A stretch of DNA of 22,702 nt. Source: an uncultured Bacteroidales bacterium. Its GTDB lineage: Bacteria; Bacteroidota; Bacteroidia; Bacteroidales; UBA932. The notes under the pieces were generated by a model, which saw only the letters and a program-made list of their open reading frames with translations, was not told where the DNA came from and made no database searches. A program made the position numbers and the translations under genes. Location: NCBI GenBank assembly GCA_902491795.1, contig CABUIX010000038.1, positions 1 to 22,702 on the forward strand, in the 5' to 3' direction. Below are positions 8,167 to 14,240 of the stretch, piece after piece (the first letter of the stretch is position 1; each line of letters starts with the position of its first letter).

Positions 8167-9204
8167 CTAAAGGATGAGCCGGTGGAGGGAGTGCGGCTGC
8201 GTTTCGTCATCCGAAAGCTTTATGAAATACAGGCCGTCGGCGTTGCTGCTGAGAAGAGCTTCGGAACCTATGGAGTCATTCGTGTATGTGGCGGCAATAT
8301 TCCCGTTTTTGGCATTATACAAGTTATAATTTTGCTTTTCATAGTCATATTCTTCGCCATTTTTGCTACGGTCTCCGTCAATAGTCATCAGGAACAGAGA
8401 GCCGTTATGAGGGAATAGATATAGCGTCTGGGAATTGCTCCAAAGATACTCGCTGGTTTTGTCAGGTTCAATGTCGTCGCTGCCTGACACCTTCCTGACA
8501 GAAAAAGTGTCTGACGATATTTCGTATTTTAAGGAGTCACTCCCTGAATTCATGTCATAACAATAAATGTCTGGCTTGTCTTTGGTGGCATAAAATATTT
8601 TACCGTCGCTTTCACATAGAGGGGCCGGAGACACCATCTGTATGAGGAGCCTGTGCTCAGGGGAACTTTTACCGAGATTGTGTATGACCTTGCTTTCCGT
8701 TTTGTCGTAGACATCGATAATATTCTTGTCTGCATTGCCTGCAGTATATATGTAGATGCGGTCTCCGGCAGGCAGGAAGTCCTTGATTGCCGAATGGTAT
8801 GGGTATTCAGCGACAGGCTCGCCGTCCATGGTGTAAGCGATAAATTTAAGATTTCCAGCACTCCAAACATAAACGGTGTCGTTGTCGTTCTTTACATATC
8901 TAGGCATCAGGTATTCGTATTTCGCTCTCCCGGGATGTCCTATCTGTCTTATCTGTTGCCCATCATGCGAGTATAGATAAACATTCTTGAGGTCGGAAAT
9001 GACAAAATTTCCATTGTCAGCAATAGCGAAAGACATGGGCCTGGCTATCGGAGACAAATTTTCTTGTATTTCACAAATCTGCTCGTCTTGTGCTTCTTTG
9101 ACAGCCGCAGTGTTTTTGTCAGAGCAGGATACCGTTGCGAACAGAGAACAGAAAACAAGGATTCTGTAGCTATATGTGTATTTTTTGTCTTGGATATCGG
9201 TCAT
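8167..9204 (-). CDS. TolB-like 6-bladed beta-propeller lipoprotein, NVEALA unit B
   Basis: 345 residues. The signal peptide ends in FATVSC (Cys27), predicting a lipoprotein. Propeller-type repeats fill the rest, with QIGHPGRAKYEYL at the place of the family GRGPGE motif. It is the intact partner of the broken gene at 879-1898. In both, the segment from IAYTMDGEPVAEYPY to IYIYTAGNAD is almost unchanged, while flanking parts are much more different. The start lies 12 bp after the stop of the NVEALA peptide gene, so both should be read from the promoter at 9507-9538. The gene is followed after 3 bp by the thioredoxin-like pseudogene. It is probably envelope-exposed; what it binds is not known. 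Confidence 0.87.
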   Translation of the reverse strand: MTDIQDKKYTYSYRILVFCSLFATVSCSDKNTAAVKEAQDEQICEIQENLSPIARPMSFAIADNGNFVISDLKNVYLYSHDGQQIRQIGHPGRAKYEYLMPRYVKNDNDTVYVWSAGNLKFIAYTMDGEPVAEYPYHSAIKDFLPAGDRIYIYTAGNADKNIIDVYDKTESKVIHNLGKSSPEHRLLIQMVSPAPLCESDGKIFYATKDKPDIYCYDMNSGSDSLKYEISSDTFSVRKVSGSDDIEPDKTSEYLWSNSQTLYLFPHNGSLFLMTIDGDRSKNGEEYDYEKQNYNLYNAKNGNIAATYTNDSIGSEALLSSNADGLYFIKLSDDETQPHSLHRLIL

Positions 9205-9216
9205 GCTGTTGGATGA

Positions 9217-9450
9217 TTAAACATATTCGCCAGGACAATCTTTGCCTCCTCCCGGAGTGCATATTACATAATCTACACCGTATTCTACAAACCACTTGTC
9301 CCCGAAACCGGATTCTCCATTGGATAAGGCTTCAATGTTGGCATTGACAAGGGAATCAGAAGAATTTGAGTGTCTTGCAGCGAAAACGAAGGCTGCGGCA
9401 GAAGCGGCCAGAATCAGAATGGCCGAACCCAGGAGAATTGTTTTTTTCAT
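9217..9450 (-). CDS. NVEALA-type secreted peptide, unit B
   Basis: 77 residues. A typical signal peptide (MKKTILLGSAILILAASAAA) is followed by a short polar part and the NVEALA-family motif as NIEALSNGE (about residues 38-46). The remaining 31 residues carry two cysteines, in ICTPGGGKDCPGEYV. The leader is nearly identical to that of the peptide at 11458-11643, at DNA level too, whereas the region after the GE is unrelated. The product should be exported and cleaved by a signal peptidase; a lepB lies at the end of the same gene run. It stands first in its unit, 57 nt behind the -7 box and 12 bp before the propeller lipoprotein. The function of NVEALA peptides is unknown. Confidence 0.88.
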   Translation of the reverse strand: MKKTILLGSAILILAASAAAFVFAARHSNSSDSLVNANIEALSNGESGFGDKWFVEYGVDYVICTPGGGKDCPGEYV

Positions 9451-9506
9451 AATGTTGATGGTTATCAGAGAATATTTGATTTCAATTTACGAATCGCCTA
9501 TGCACA

Positions 9507-9538
9507 CTAATATAAGGTATTGAAATTGGAAATCCAAT
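9507..9538 (-). promoter_or_regulatory. Promoter with dyad, NVEALA unit B
   Basis: On the minus strand: ATTG, 20 nt, TATATTAG, one base from TAnnTTTG. The dyad ATTGGATTTCCAAT lies at 9525-9538 and the downstream TTCAATACCTTAT is identical to units A and C. Just upstream, TTTGC..TATCTCTCC is shared with unit C. The conservation continues into the 5' UTR near the ATG (ATAACCATCAACATTATG in B and C). Confidence 0.75.
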
Positions 9539-9762
9539 ATCTGGAGAGATATTGCAAATAGGTTAGTATGTCAATAACTTAAGAGTTTGCGGCAGGTCCA
9601 TGTTCATCCCTGCTTTTAAAATGTCTGTTCATCCATATCCGTATATACGTCCTTGTCTTTCAGCGTGTTTTGTCTGGTGTCCTGGTATGTTGCCGTGTGG
9701 ATGGCAATAGAAAAAATCGATTGACAGATAAAGATGTAAAATCTGGATAAAGGCTACGGCTT
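9539..9762. other. Gap between unit C and unit B, no gene seen
   Basis: The full stretch between the thioredoxin-like gene and the NVEALA peptide is 312 bp; its lower part holds promoter B and the 5' UTR. In the remaining 224 bp I see no convincing reading frame on either strand, no hairpin with a T-tract, and no repeat shared with other gaps in the window apart from the promoter block. Confidence 0.5.
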
Positions 9763-10356
9763 CTATTCGTGTGTAATCTGTTGTTGAATTGCGGTTTTGA
9801 ACAGGTTATTCAAGTTGTCGCTTCCAAGTGGATTCCCTATAAATACAGGCTTTCTTTTAGTGTTTATCAGAAAGCAATGGAACCGTCTGTCTTTAGGAAG
9901 GCTTCTGTTGCAACAACGGAAATTATTTTCGTGATCAATATAGACTGGGTATGGAAAGTTCAGTATTTCCAATTGCTGCAATACCTCCAGGAACTCCTCT
10001 TCAGAAGGTGAAAATATGGTGATAATGTCGAATTGTCCCTTGCCGCTTTCTTTATAAAGTCCATACCAGTTGTACAGGTGACTTATTTGACAAGATGAGC
10101 AGTCCAATCCGTCATGGTAAACGACAAGAGTCGGTCTTTCAATATGAATAGTTACTGTATCTGCCTCACCCGCCTTGACTTGAAGTAATTTGGGAGGAAA
10201 ATTTATAGTGGTTTGGATGAATTTTGCAAAAACAGCCCGAGTCCTTTGTTCCTTGCATCCGAAAAGAGCGGGAAAAAGGAATATGGCCAAAACTATTTTT
10301 AAGCAGAACCTTTTCAAAGTATAAGCATGAGTGAATTGACGAAACGGTCGGAACAT
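9763..10356 (-). CDS. Thioredoxin-like CxxC lipoprotein, unit C
   Basis: 197 residues from the ATG at 10356. That start is fused to the stop of the upstream propeller as TAATG, so translation is probably coupled; a longer frame to 10440 lies inside the propeller gene. The signal ends in LFGC (Cys34). Residues 76-89 (TLVVYHDGLDCSSC) have the beta-strand and CxxC arrangement of thioredoxin-fold proteins (Cys86, Cys89). The C-terminal INTKRKPVFIGNP is the usual late beta-strand and closing segment. It lacks the WCxxC form of classical thioredoxins and may act as a thiol oxidoreductase or merely keep the fold. The peptide-propeller-thioredoxin order suggests work on the cysteine-containing peptide, which is inference. 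It is the intact version of the remnant at 7931-8163. Confidence 0.8.
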   Translation of the reverse strand: MFRPFRQFTHAYTLKRFCLKIVLAIFLFPALFGCKEQRTRAVFAKFIQTTINFPPKLLQVKAGEADTVTIHIERPTLVVYHDGLDCSSCQISHLYNWYGLYKESGKGQFDIITIFSPSEEEFLEVLQQLEILNFPYPVYIDHENNFRCCNRSLPKDRRFHCFLINTKRKPVFIGNPLGSDNLNNLFKTAIQQQITHE

Positions 10357-11453
10357 TACAGCCGTATGCGCCCGATGTACGATTTGCCGTCTGGATCCTT
10401 TATTACCGCATATATCGTATTTTCTTCCTTTGCGAAACACAGTCTGTCAATCCGGTGGTCTGTTCGGATCTGCTCAAGTGCATTTCCTTTCCAGTCGAAT
10501 ATCGCGACATTGCGAAATGGAGGAATCTGTTCCTTCTGCCCGCTGCCGGACATTCTGGTTTCGCCTCCGAATGCGGCAAAAATAACTTCGTCGTCGGCGT
10601 ACAGATCGCAGAAAGCGTCTGTGAGGTCGTCATAGACGTATCTGTTTCCCTCTATCTTGAAGTCAGGTTCGACAAAGTACCTGGTCGACAGGTTCTTTAT
10701 AGTCCCGTTTTCCACCGAGAAGGTCTCGAGTATGCCTCCGAGGGAAGAGGTGACTGCGAATCTCTCTCCATTTGGAGACGCGGCTATGATTTCGTTGGTA
10801 TACATCATGAACCTTTTTCTGTCATCGTCTATTTCCGGAAATCTGTCGTATGTGGATATGACATCTCCCAATCTGTCCTTGAGAGCCATCCTTTTTACGC
10901 TTGAGGTATCCCTCTGCAGAAAGCTTATGTTGTATGTGAGCAGAGTGCCTTTCTCCAGAACGATGTCATGTACATTCCACCGGGGTGCCTGCCAGTCGGT
11001 CCTTTTTATTGCGCCAATCCCGAGCACAAGTAGCGAATCCATGTTGACGGTAAGTTTCTTCGACGCCAAGTTGTCAAAAAAAGTCATCGTCGCAGTATGT
11101 TTGTCGAAGCTGCAGTTGGATGCGAACAGAAGTTCCTTGGGGCCTCTTCCATAATTCAGAGTATGCATCAGCGGGGCCCCGCTGTCCTTGTCGTAGATGT
11201 GCAGGATTTTGCCGTCTTCCATGCTGACGGCAGTTACAATGACTGTTGAATCGTGGACCTCAATGTCGGAAATGGCGTTGAGGCCGAATAGCTCTTCCGA
11301 AATTATTTCGAATTCGGCTTCTGCGTTCTTCCTGAATTCAGGAAAGGTATATTCGGCGCTTTGTTCATTACATCCGCATCCTTGGAAAAAGGAAACAAGA
11401 GCAAGCAGCATTATCCCATATTTGAACGACGCTGCGGTAAAACCTGTATTCAT
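10356..11453 (-). CDS. TolB-like 6-bladed beta-propeller lipoprotein, unit C
   Basis: 365 residues from the ATG at 11453, 4 bp after the NVEALA peptide stop; another ATG at 11465 overlaps that stop and would add four residues. The signal ends in FFQGC (Cys26). NYGRGPKELL is the family motif, and the C-terminal blades (VAIFDWKGNALEQI ... IYAVIKDPDGKSYIGRIRL) are shared with the propeller at 11880-12833 and, less closely, with 15026-16078. It is the central gene of the only complete peptide, propeller, thioredoxin unit in the window, and its stop overlaps the next start by one base. It should be an outer-membrane-associated or periplasmic lipoprotein. No ligand can be named. Confidence 0.86.
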   Translation of the reverse strand: MNTGFTAASFKYGIMLLALVSFFQGCGCNEQSAEYTFPEFRKNAEAEFEIISEELFGLNAISDIEVHDSTVIVTAVSMEDGKILHIYDKDSGAPLMHTLNYGRGPKELLFASNCSFDKHTATMTFFDNLASKKLTVNMDSLLVLGIGAIKRTDWQAPRWNVHDIVLEKGTLLTYNISFLQRDTSSVKRMALKDRLGDVISTYDRFPEIDDDRKRFMMYTNEIIAASPNGERFAVTSSLGGILETFSVENGTIKNLSTRYFVEPDFKIEGNRYVYDDLTDAFCDLYADDEVIFAAFGGETRMSGSGQKEQIPPFRNVAIFDWKGNALEQIRTDHRIDRLCFAKEENTIYAVIKDPDGKSYIGRIRL

Positions 11454-11457
11454 GTTT

Positions 11458-11643
11458 TCAGTCATTGCGAGATTCTTCACAGGTGCCGTATATTCCTTCT
11501 TCTCCGTTTGAAAGAGCATCAATGTTGGCCTCAAACATTGAGTTTGTGATATTTTTCCGTTCGGTCTTGTCAACAATGACGAAGGCTGCTGCAGAAGCGG
11601 CCAGAATCAGAATGGCCGAACTCAAGAGAATTGTTTTTTTCAT
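11458..11643 (-). CDS. NVEALA-type secreted peptide, unit C
   Basis: 61 residues. The leader MKKTILLSSAILILAASAAA differs by one residue from that of unit B. It is followed by a lysine-rich linker and NIDALSNGE, then a short tail EGIYGTCEESRND with one cysteine. The tail has no resemblance to that of unit B, so only leader and motif are kept. An Ala-rich end of the signal sequence offers several AxA sites for signal peptidase I. The gene is 57 nt behind the -7 box at 11700-11707 and is followed after 4 bp by the propeller lipoprotein. The family is recognised by its motif; a biochemical role is not known. Confidence 0.87.
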   Translation of the reverse strand: MKKTILLSSAILILAASAAAFVIVDKTERKNITNSMFEANIDALSNGEEGIYGTCEESRND

Positions 11644-11691
11644 AATGTTGATGGTTATCAGTTGGTTTTGGCCTGTTATCTTGCGGTTTCC

Positions 11692-11859
11692 TTATATGGC
11701 AAAAATAAGGTATTGAAATTGGAAATCCAACATAAGGAGAGATACCGCAAAACTGGCAGAAACGGCCGTCAATATGATTTTACGACTTCGCACTCCCAGG
11801 GACTCAGGTGCGCATGAGGACAGAAGCAGAAAAATAAGTGTGACAATAATCTGTTTCAT
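11692..11859 (-). pseudogene. Lipoprotein gene remnant (signal and lipobox only)
   Basis: From the ATG at 11859 the frame reads MKQIIVTLIFLLLSSCAPES, a complete lipoprotein signal with Cys16. It then runs about 35 codons straight through the promoter block of unit C to a TAA at 11692. It lies 20 bp after the propeller stop (11880), the place occupied by the thioredoxin-like lipoprotein in the next unit. I read it as the front end of such a gene, cut off where the next unit begins. A true 55-residue lipoprotein is possible, but its second half would have to be both promoter and coding sequence. Confidence 0.55.
11700..11731 (-). promoter_or_regulatory. Promoter with dyad, NVEALA unit C
   Basis: On the minus strand: GTTG, 20 nt, TATTTTTG, an exact TAnnTTTG -7 box. 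The dyad is GTTGGATTTCCAAT, one base from the perfect palindrome of units A and B, and is followed by the identical TTCAATACCTTAT. The upstream element TTTTGCGGTATCTCTCC is close to that of unit B. It lies inside the lipoprotein remnant of the preceding unit. Confidence 0.77.
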
Positions 11860-11879
11860 CTGTATCTTTTATGCCGGCA

Positions 11880-12833
11880 TCAAAGTCTTATCTGTCCGAA
11901 GTACTGCTTCCCGTTCTCCCAATAAATCGCGTACAGAATCCTGTCCTTGTTGTCTATATATAAGGTGCTGATCTCGTGTCCTGTACTTATTAGTTCCAAT
12001 GGCTTACCTTTCCAGTTGTAGACGGCGATTCTGGACAGGTCGGAAGGGTCTGGACCGCCACTGAACATGCTGTCAATGACGTCCATTCTGTTTGTTGCAC
12101 CGTCATATGTGCCGTAGATCCTTCTGTCGGTGGCATATATTCTCCCGAGGATGCAGATATCTTCCATGCAGTATTCGGATAGTTCACGCGAGTACAGGCT
12201 GTCGGGCTCGGCAATATGGCCGCTTGTGCAGATGTGCTTCAGCCTGCTCCTGCCGACAGAGTAGATATCAAGTATCCCTCCTCTCATTTCAAGTGCCAGT
12301 TTCCGTTCGTTGGGGGACAATGCTGCTGTATAGCTTGCAATCTGGGGCTTCCACCTGTTTTCATCATTCAGAAAAGCAAGGCTGTCGATTTTTGCCGTGA
12401 TCCTGCCGGATTCTTCAATCAGTTCCAATATGGGGGAGTGCTTCCCTCCATCTTCAGAATCACTTCCCTGGTCGAAGACTATCATGCCGAATCTTGTCTG
12501 GAAAGAGCCGTTGATCGGCGGCTGGTCTTGATTGTAAGGCTTTTCATGGACAGCATCACGGCCAGAGTTTATCAGTGAGTCCAGCTGCATCGTCATAGTG
12601 CGTCCGGTACGGAAGTCACTGCAGGACAGCACGCCTGTCCTGTTGTCGAAATTATAGCGCTTGCCGCATATTTCTCCTATTTTCTCAAATTCCGCTTCTC
12701 TTTCAACCGGAAATCCTGAGATGTGACAGTAGTTGTTTCTGCTGACGGCGCAGGACGACAGCATCAGGCAAATTGCCGCTGCTATCGCTACTGCCATTGC
12801 TGTCTTTGTAGTCTTTGTAGCCGTTGTTACCAT
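11880..12833 (-). CDS. TolB-like propeller lipoprotein, shortened at its N-terminal side
   Basis: 317 residues, lipobox MLSSC (Cys28). Its second half matches the propeller at 10356-11453 closely (GILDIYSVG, IAVYNWKGKPLELIS, YFGQIRL against GILETFSV, VAIFDWKGNALEQI, YIGRIRL). Near its N-terminus about 50-60 residues are missing relative to that protein, including the first blade and the GRGP motif: after FEKIGEICGKR it continues directly with the part matching CSFDKHTATMTF. The deletion is in frame, so a protein can still be made, but a full propeller seems unlikely. The ATG at 12833 is preceded by an open frame of low-complexity Asn/Ser/Gly codons without another ATG. The short candidate gene at 12961-13140 lies 127 bp upstream. 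Confidence 0.72.
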   Translation of the reverse strand: MVTTATKTTKTAMAVAIAAAICLMLSSCAVSRNNYCHISGFPVEREAEFEKIGEICGKRYNFDNRTGVLSCSDFRTGRTMTMQLDSLINSGRDAVHEKPYNQDQPPINGSFQTRFGMIVFDQGSDSEDGGKHSPILELIEESGRITAKIDSLAFLNDENRWKPQIASYTAALSPNERKLALEMRGGILDIYSVGRSRLKHICTSGHIAEPDSLYSRELSEYCMEDICILGRIYATDRRIYGTYDGATNRMDVIDSMFSGGPDPSDLSRIAVYNWKGKPLELISTGHEISTLYIDNKDRILYAIYWENGKQYFGQIRL

Positions 12834-12943
12834 TTCTGTCGCTGCTGTGTTGCTGTTATCGCTGTTGTTTCTGTTGCCCTTGCTGCCATTGATGCTGCTA
12901 CCGTTGCCCTTGCTGTCCTTGCCGGATTTATGTTATGGTATTT
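12834..12943 (-). repeat. Low-complexity purine-rich tract
   Basis: On the minus strand, GGCAAC, AGCAAC and GCAAGG-type units recur in an imperfect pattern for about 110 bp, up to and into the signal peptide of the propeller gene. The stretch has almost no T-rich segment and stays open in the frame of the downstream gene, coding for Gly, Asn, Ser, Lys and Thr. It may be a slipped-strand expansion or a remnant of fused coding sequence. Confidence 0.45.
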
Positions 12944-12960
12944 GTGGCAGTAAATGACTT

Positions 12961-13140
12961 TCAGAAGCATCCTCGGCCCTGTCCCGGCATTCCATGCGAA
13001 TGAGGTGTCTCCAGCTGTTTGCGGATTTGCCGTGCGTCCGCGTCGATGGCGGCTCCGTTGTCGGTATTGCTGGATCCGGAAAGTGTCAGTAAGACAAGCG
13101 GCGGGTGCGCAATGATGGTCAATTTAGGTTTGAAGGCCAT
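12961..13140 (-). CDS. Small hydrophobic-leader peptide, possible decayed NVEALA-type or lipoprotein gene
   Basis: A 59-codon frame from the ATG at 13140 to TGA at 12961. It starts MAFKPKLTIIAHPPLVLLTL, a signal-like stretch, then SGSSNTDNGAA and a polar tail with one late cysteine (PGQGRGCF). The start context AACATTATG is the one seen at all three NVEALA-type peptides, and it stands where a peptide gene would stand, upstream of a propeller lipoprotein. It lacks the N.EAL..GE motif and the dyad promoter. The SGSS after the hydrophobic core also looks like a lipobox that lost its Cys. It is either a diverged member of the peptide family or a decayed one; a chance frame is possible. Confidence 0.4.
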   Translation of the reverse strand: MAFKPKLTIIAHPPLVLLTLSGSSNTDNGAAIDADARQIRKQLETPHSHGMPGQGRGCF

Positions 13141-13192
13141 AATGTTCAGATAATGTGCTTTTTACAAAAAAAACATTTTTGTCCGTTTTTCC

Positions 13193-13214
13193 AAAGAATA
13201 CCGAAATATTCTTT
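13193..13214. repeat. 8-bp inverted repeat upstream of the small peptide
   Basis: AAAGAATA and TATTCTTT flank a 6-nt centre (ccgaaa). The site lies 53 bp upstream of the ATG at 13140. On the minus strand it contains TTTG, which could act as a -33 element, followed 18-19 nt later by a run of T ending in TTTG. It may be an operator over a weak promoter; the evidence is the symmetry alone. Confidence 0.4.
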
Positions 13215-13294
13215 GTGCCTCCAAGCAAGGGATAGTTGGCGCTGATGCCGGATGTCGTTTTCCGATACGTCCTGGCATTGTATGAAGATGAGTT

Positions 13295-13443
13295 CCTGCA
13301 ATTCACCTGTCGCAGTGATGTGCCCTGTAGCGGCCTGGGAGAGGGGTGAGTGCGACAGGTCTCCTGAAAATCGTTAGACCTGTCGCAGCAGTATGCCCTG
13401 GAGGGCCCTGGGAGGCCGGTCGGTGCGACAGGTGAATTGCAGG
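13295..13443. repeat. Nested inverted-repeat element with two 56-bp hairpin units
   Basis: The outer arms CCTGCAATTCACCTGTCGCA (13295-13314) and their exact reverse complement (13424-13443) match over 20 bp. Inside are two units of exactly 56 bp, 13305-13360 and 13378-13433. Each is bounded by ACCTGTCGCA and TGCGACAGGT, and they share about 79% of bases, with CCCTG and CCTGGGAG in the middle. A 17-bp spacer separates them. Each unit can fold alone, or the whole element can fold as one long arm. No reading frame with a plausible start uses it, and I see no target-site duplication. It resembles a paired extragenic palindrome (BIME-like) or a very small MITE, and lies downstream of the glycosylase gene. 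Confidence 0.8.
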
Positions 13444-13565
13444 AAGCTGATGAAGGCAGCAGAGATGGCTGGTGGCGGATGTGTGGTTGAGTGCGGATGG
13501 ATTTCATATGTTTTTGCGGAGGAACATGGGACACGTGGCCGGCCGCACAGGCAGTTCCGCAGGTG

Positions 13566-14240
13566 TCATCCGCGGATGTGTTTCCAGACGCTGATGAGCT
13601 TGTCGGGTGTCCAGCGCGCATTTGCAGGGCTGGTGCTTGGCAGATGCAGTATGTGCAGCCGTCTTCCGGAAATTTCTGCGCAGGCAGCCCTTATGCCGTC
13701 AACTTCGTAAGCCGTTACCGCTTCCGTCTGGCGAGTGTCTTGCTCCGCCGTGCATGTCGCAGCTTCTGCCTGCCGCGTGACCGGTTCCGCCGGGCTGATG
13801 ACTGCTCCTGTCATCCGGAGATATTTGTCGAAGCCTGCCGCAGCGGCGCTTCCGTTCAGCGCAATCGTGTCGATTCCAGGGAAACGGAGCAGAAGACCTG
13901 CGATGTCGTTGAATTCACCTTTGCGGATGTCGGCATCCATGCTGCCGGGTCTGCTTGCCGCGTGATATACGTCCCAGAGCACGATGCGGCAGGTGGCGAG
14001 CATTTCCTTCCTGGCAGCATAGTCTGCGGGGCAGGGGAGACCGTGGACGGCGGCAATCACCTTCCAGAAACGGTTCTGCGGATGTCCGTAGTATTGCTGG
14101 AGCTCAAGTGACTTGTCGCCCGGAAGCGATCCGAGAATCAGCAGTCTGGGGTCTTCGCACACAAGAGGGGCAAGGCCAGTCTTTCTGGCGGAAGGCTCCG
14201 TTTCCATGTCTGGGAGCCCGGTCGCAACTTTAGTTTTCAT
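13566..14240 (-). CDS. DNA-deoxyinosine glycosylase (uracil-DNA glycosylase superfamily)
   Basis: 224 residues from the ATG at 14240, which overlaps the acetyltransferase stop by 11 nt (ATGAAAACTAA). Motif 1 is LILGSLPGDKSLELQQYYGHPQNRFW (residues 34-59), followed by VLWDVYHAASRPGSMDADI (88-105), LNGSAAAAGFDKYL (128-141) and the active-site loop LPSTSPANAR (200-209). This is the pattern of the hypoxanthine/deoxyinosine glycosylase branch, which removes deaminated adenine from DNA at the start of base-excision repair. Residues about 150-180 form a Thr/Ala/Glu/Gln-rich insert with an internal near-repeat (VTRQAEA, DTRQTEA), longer than I would expect at this place. It is probably cotranscribed with the acetyltransferase. 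Confidence 0.88.
   Translation of the reverse strand: MKTKVATGLPDMETEPSARKTGLAPLVCEDPRLLILGSLPGDKSLELQQYYGHPQNRFWKVIAAVHGLPCPADYAARKEMLATCRIVLWDVYHAASRPGSMDADIRKGEFNDIAGLLLRFPGIDTIALNGSAAAAGFDKYLRMTGAVISPAEPVTRQAEAATCTAEQDTRQTEAVTAYEVDGIRAACAEISGRRLHILHLPSTSPANARWTPDKLISVWKHIRG

Noticed and set aside
11454..11576. Longer start (11576) for the unit C propeller
   Set aside because: It would overlap most of the NVEALA peptide gene and put the lipoprotein signal in the middle of the protein.
12723..12957. Plus-strand hydrophobic frames of about 75 residues
   Set aside because: They are the reverse strand of the Gly/Asn/Thr-coding low-complexity tract and the signal peptide region; hydrophobicity follows from the T-rich complement.
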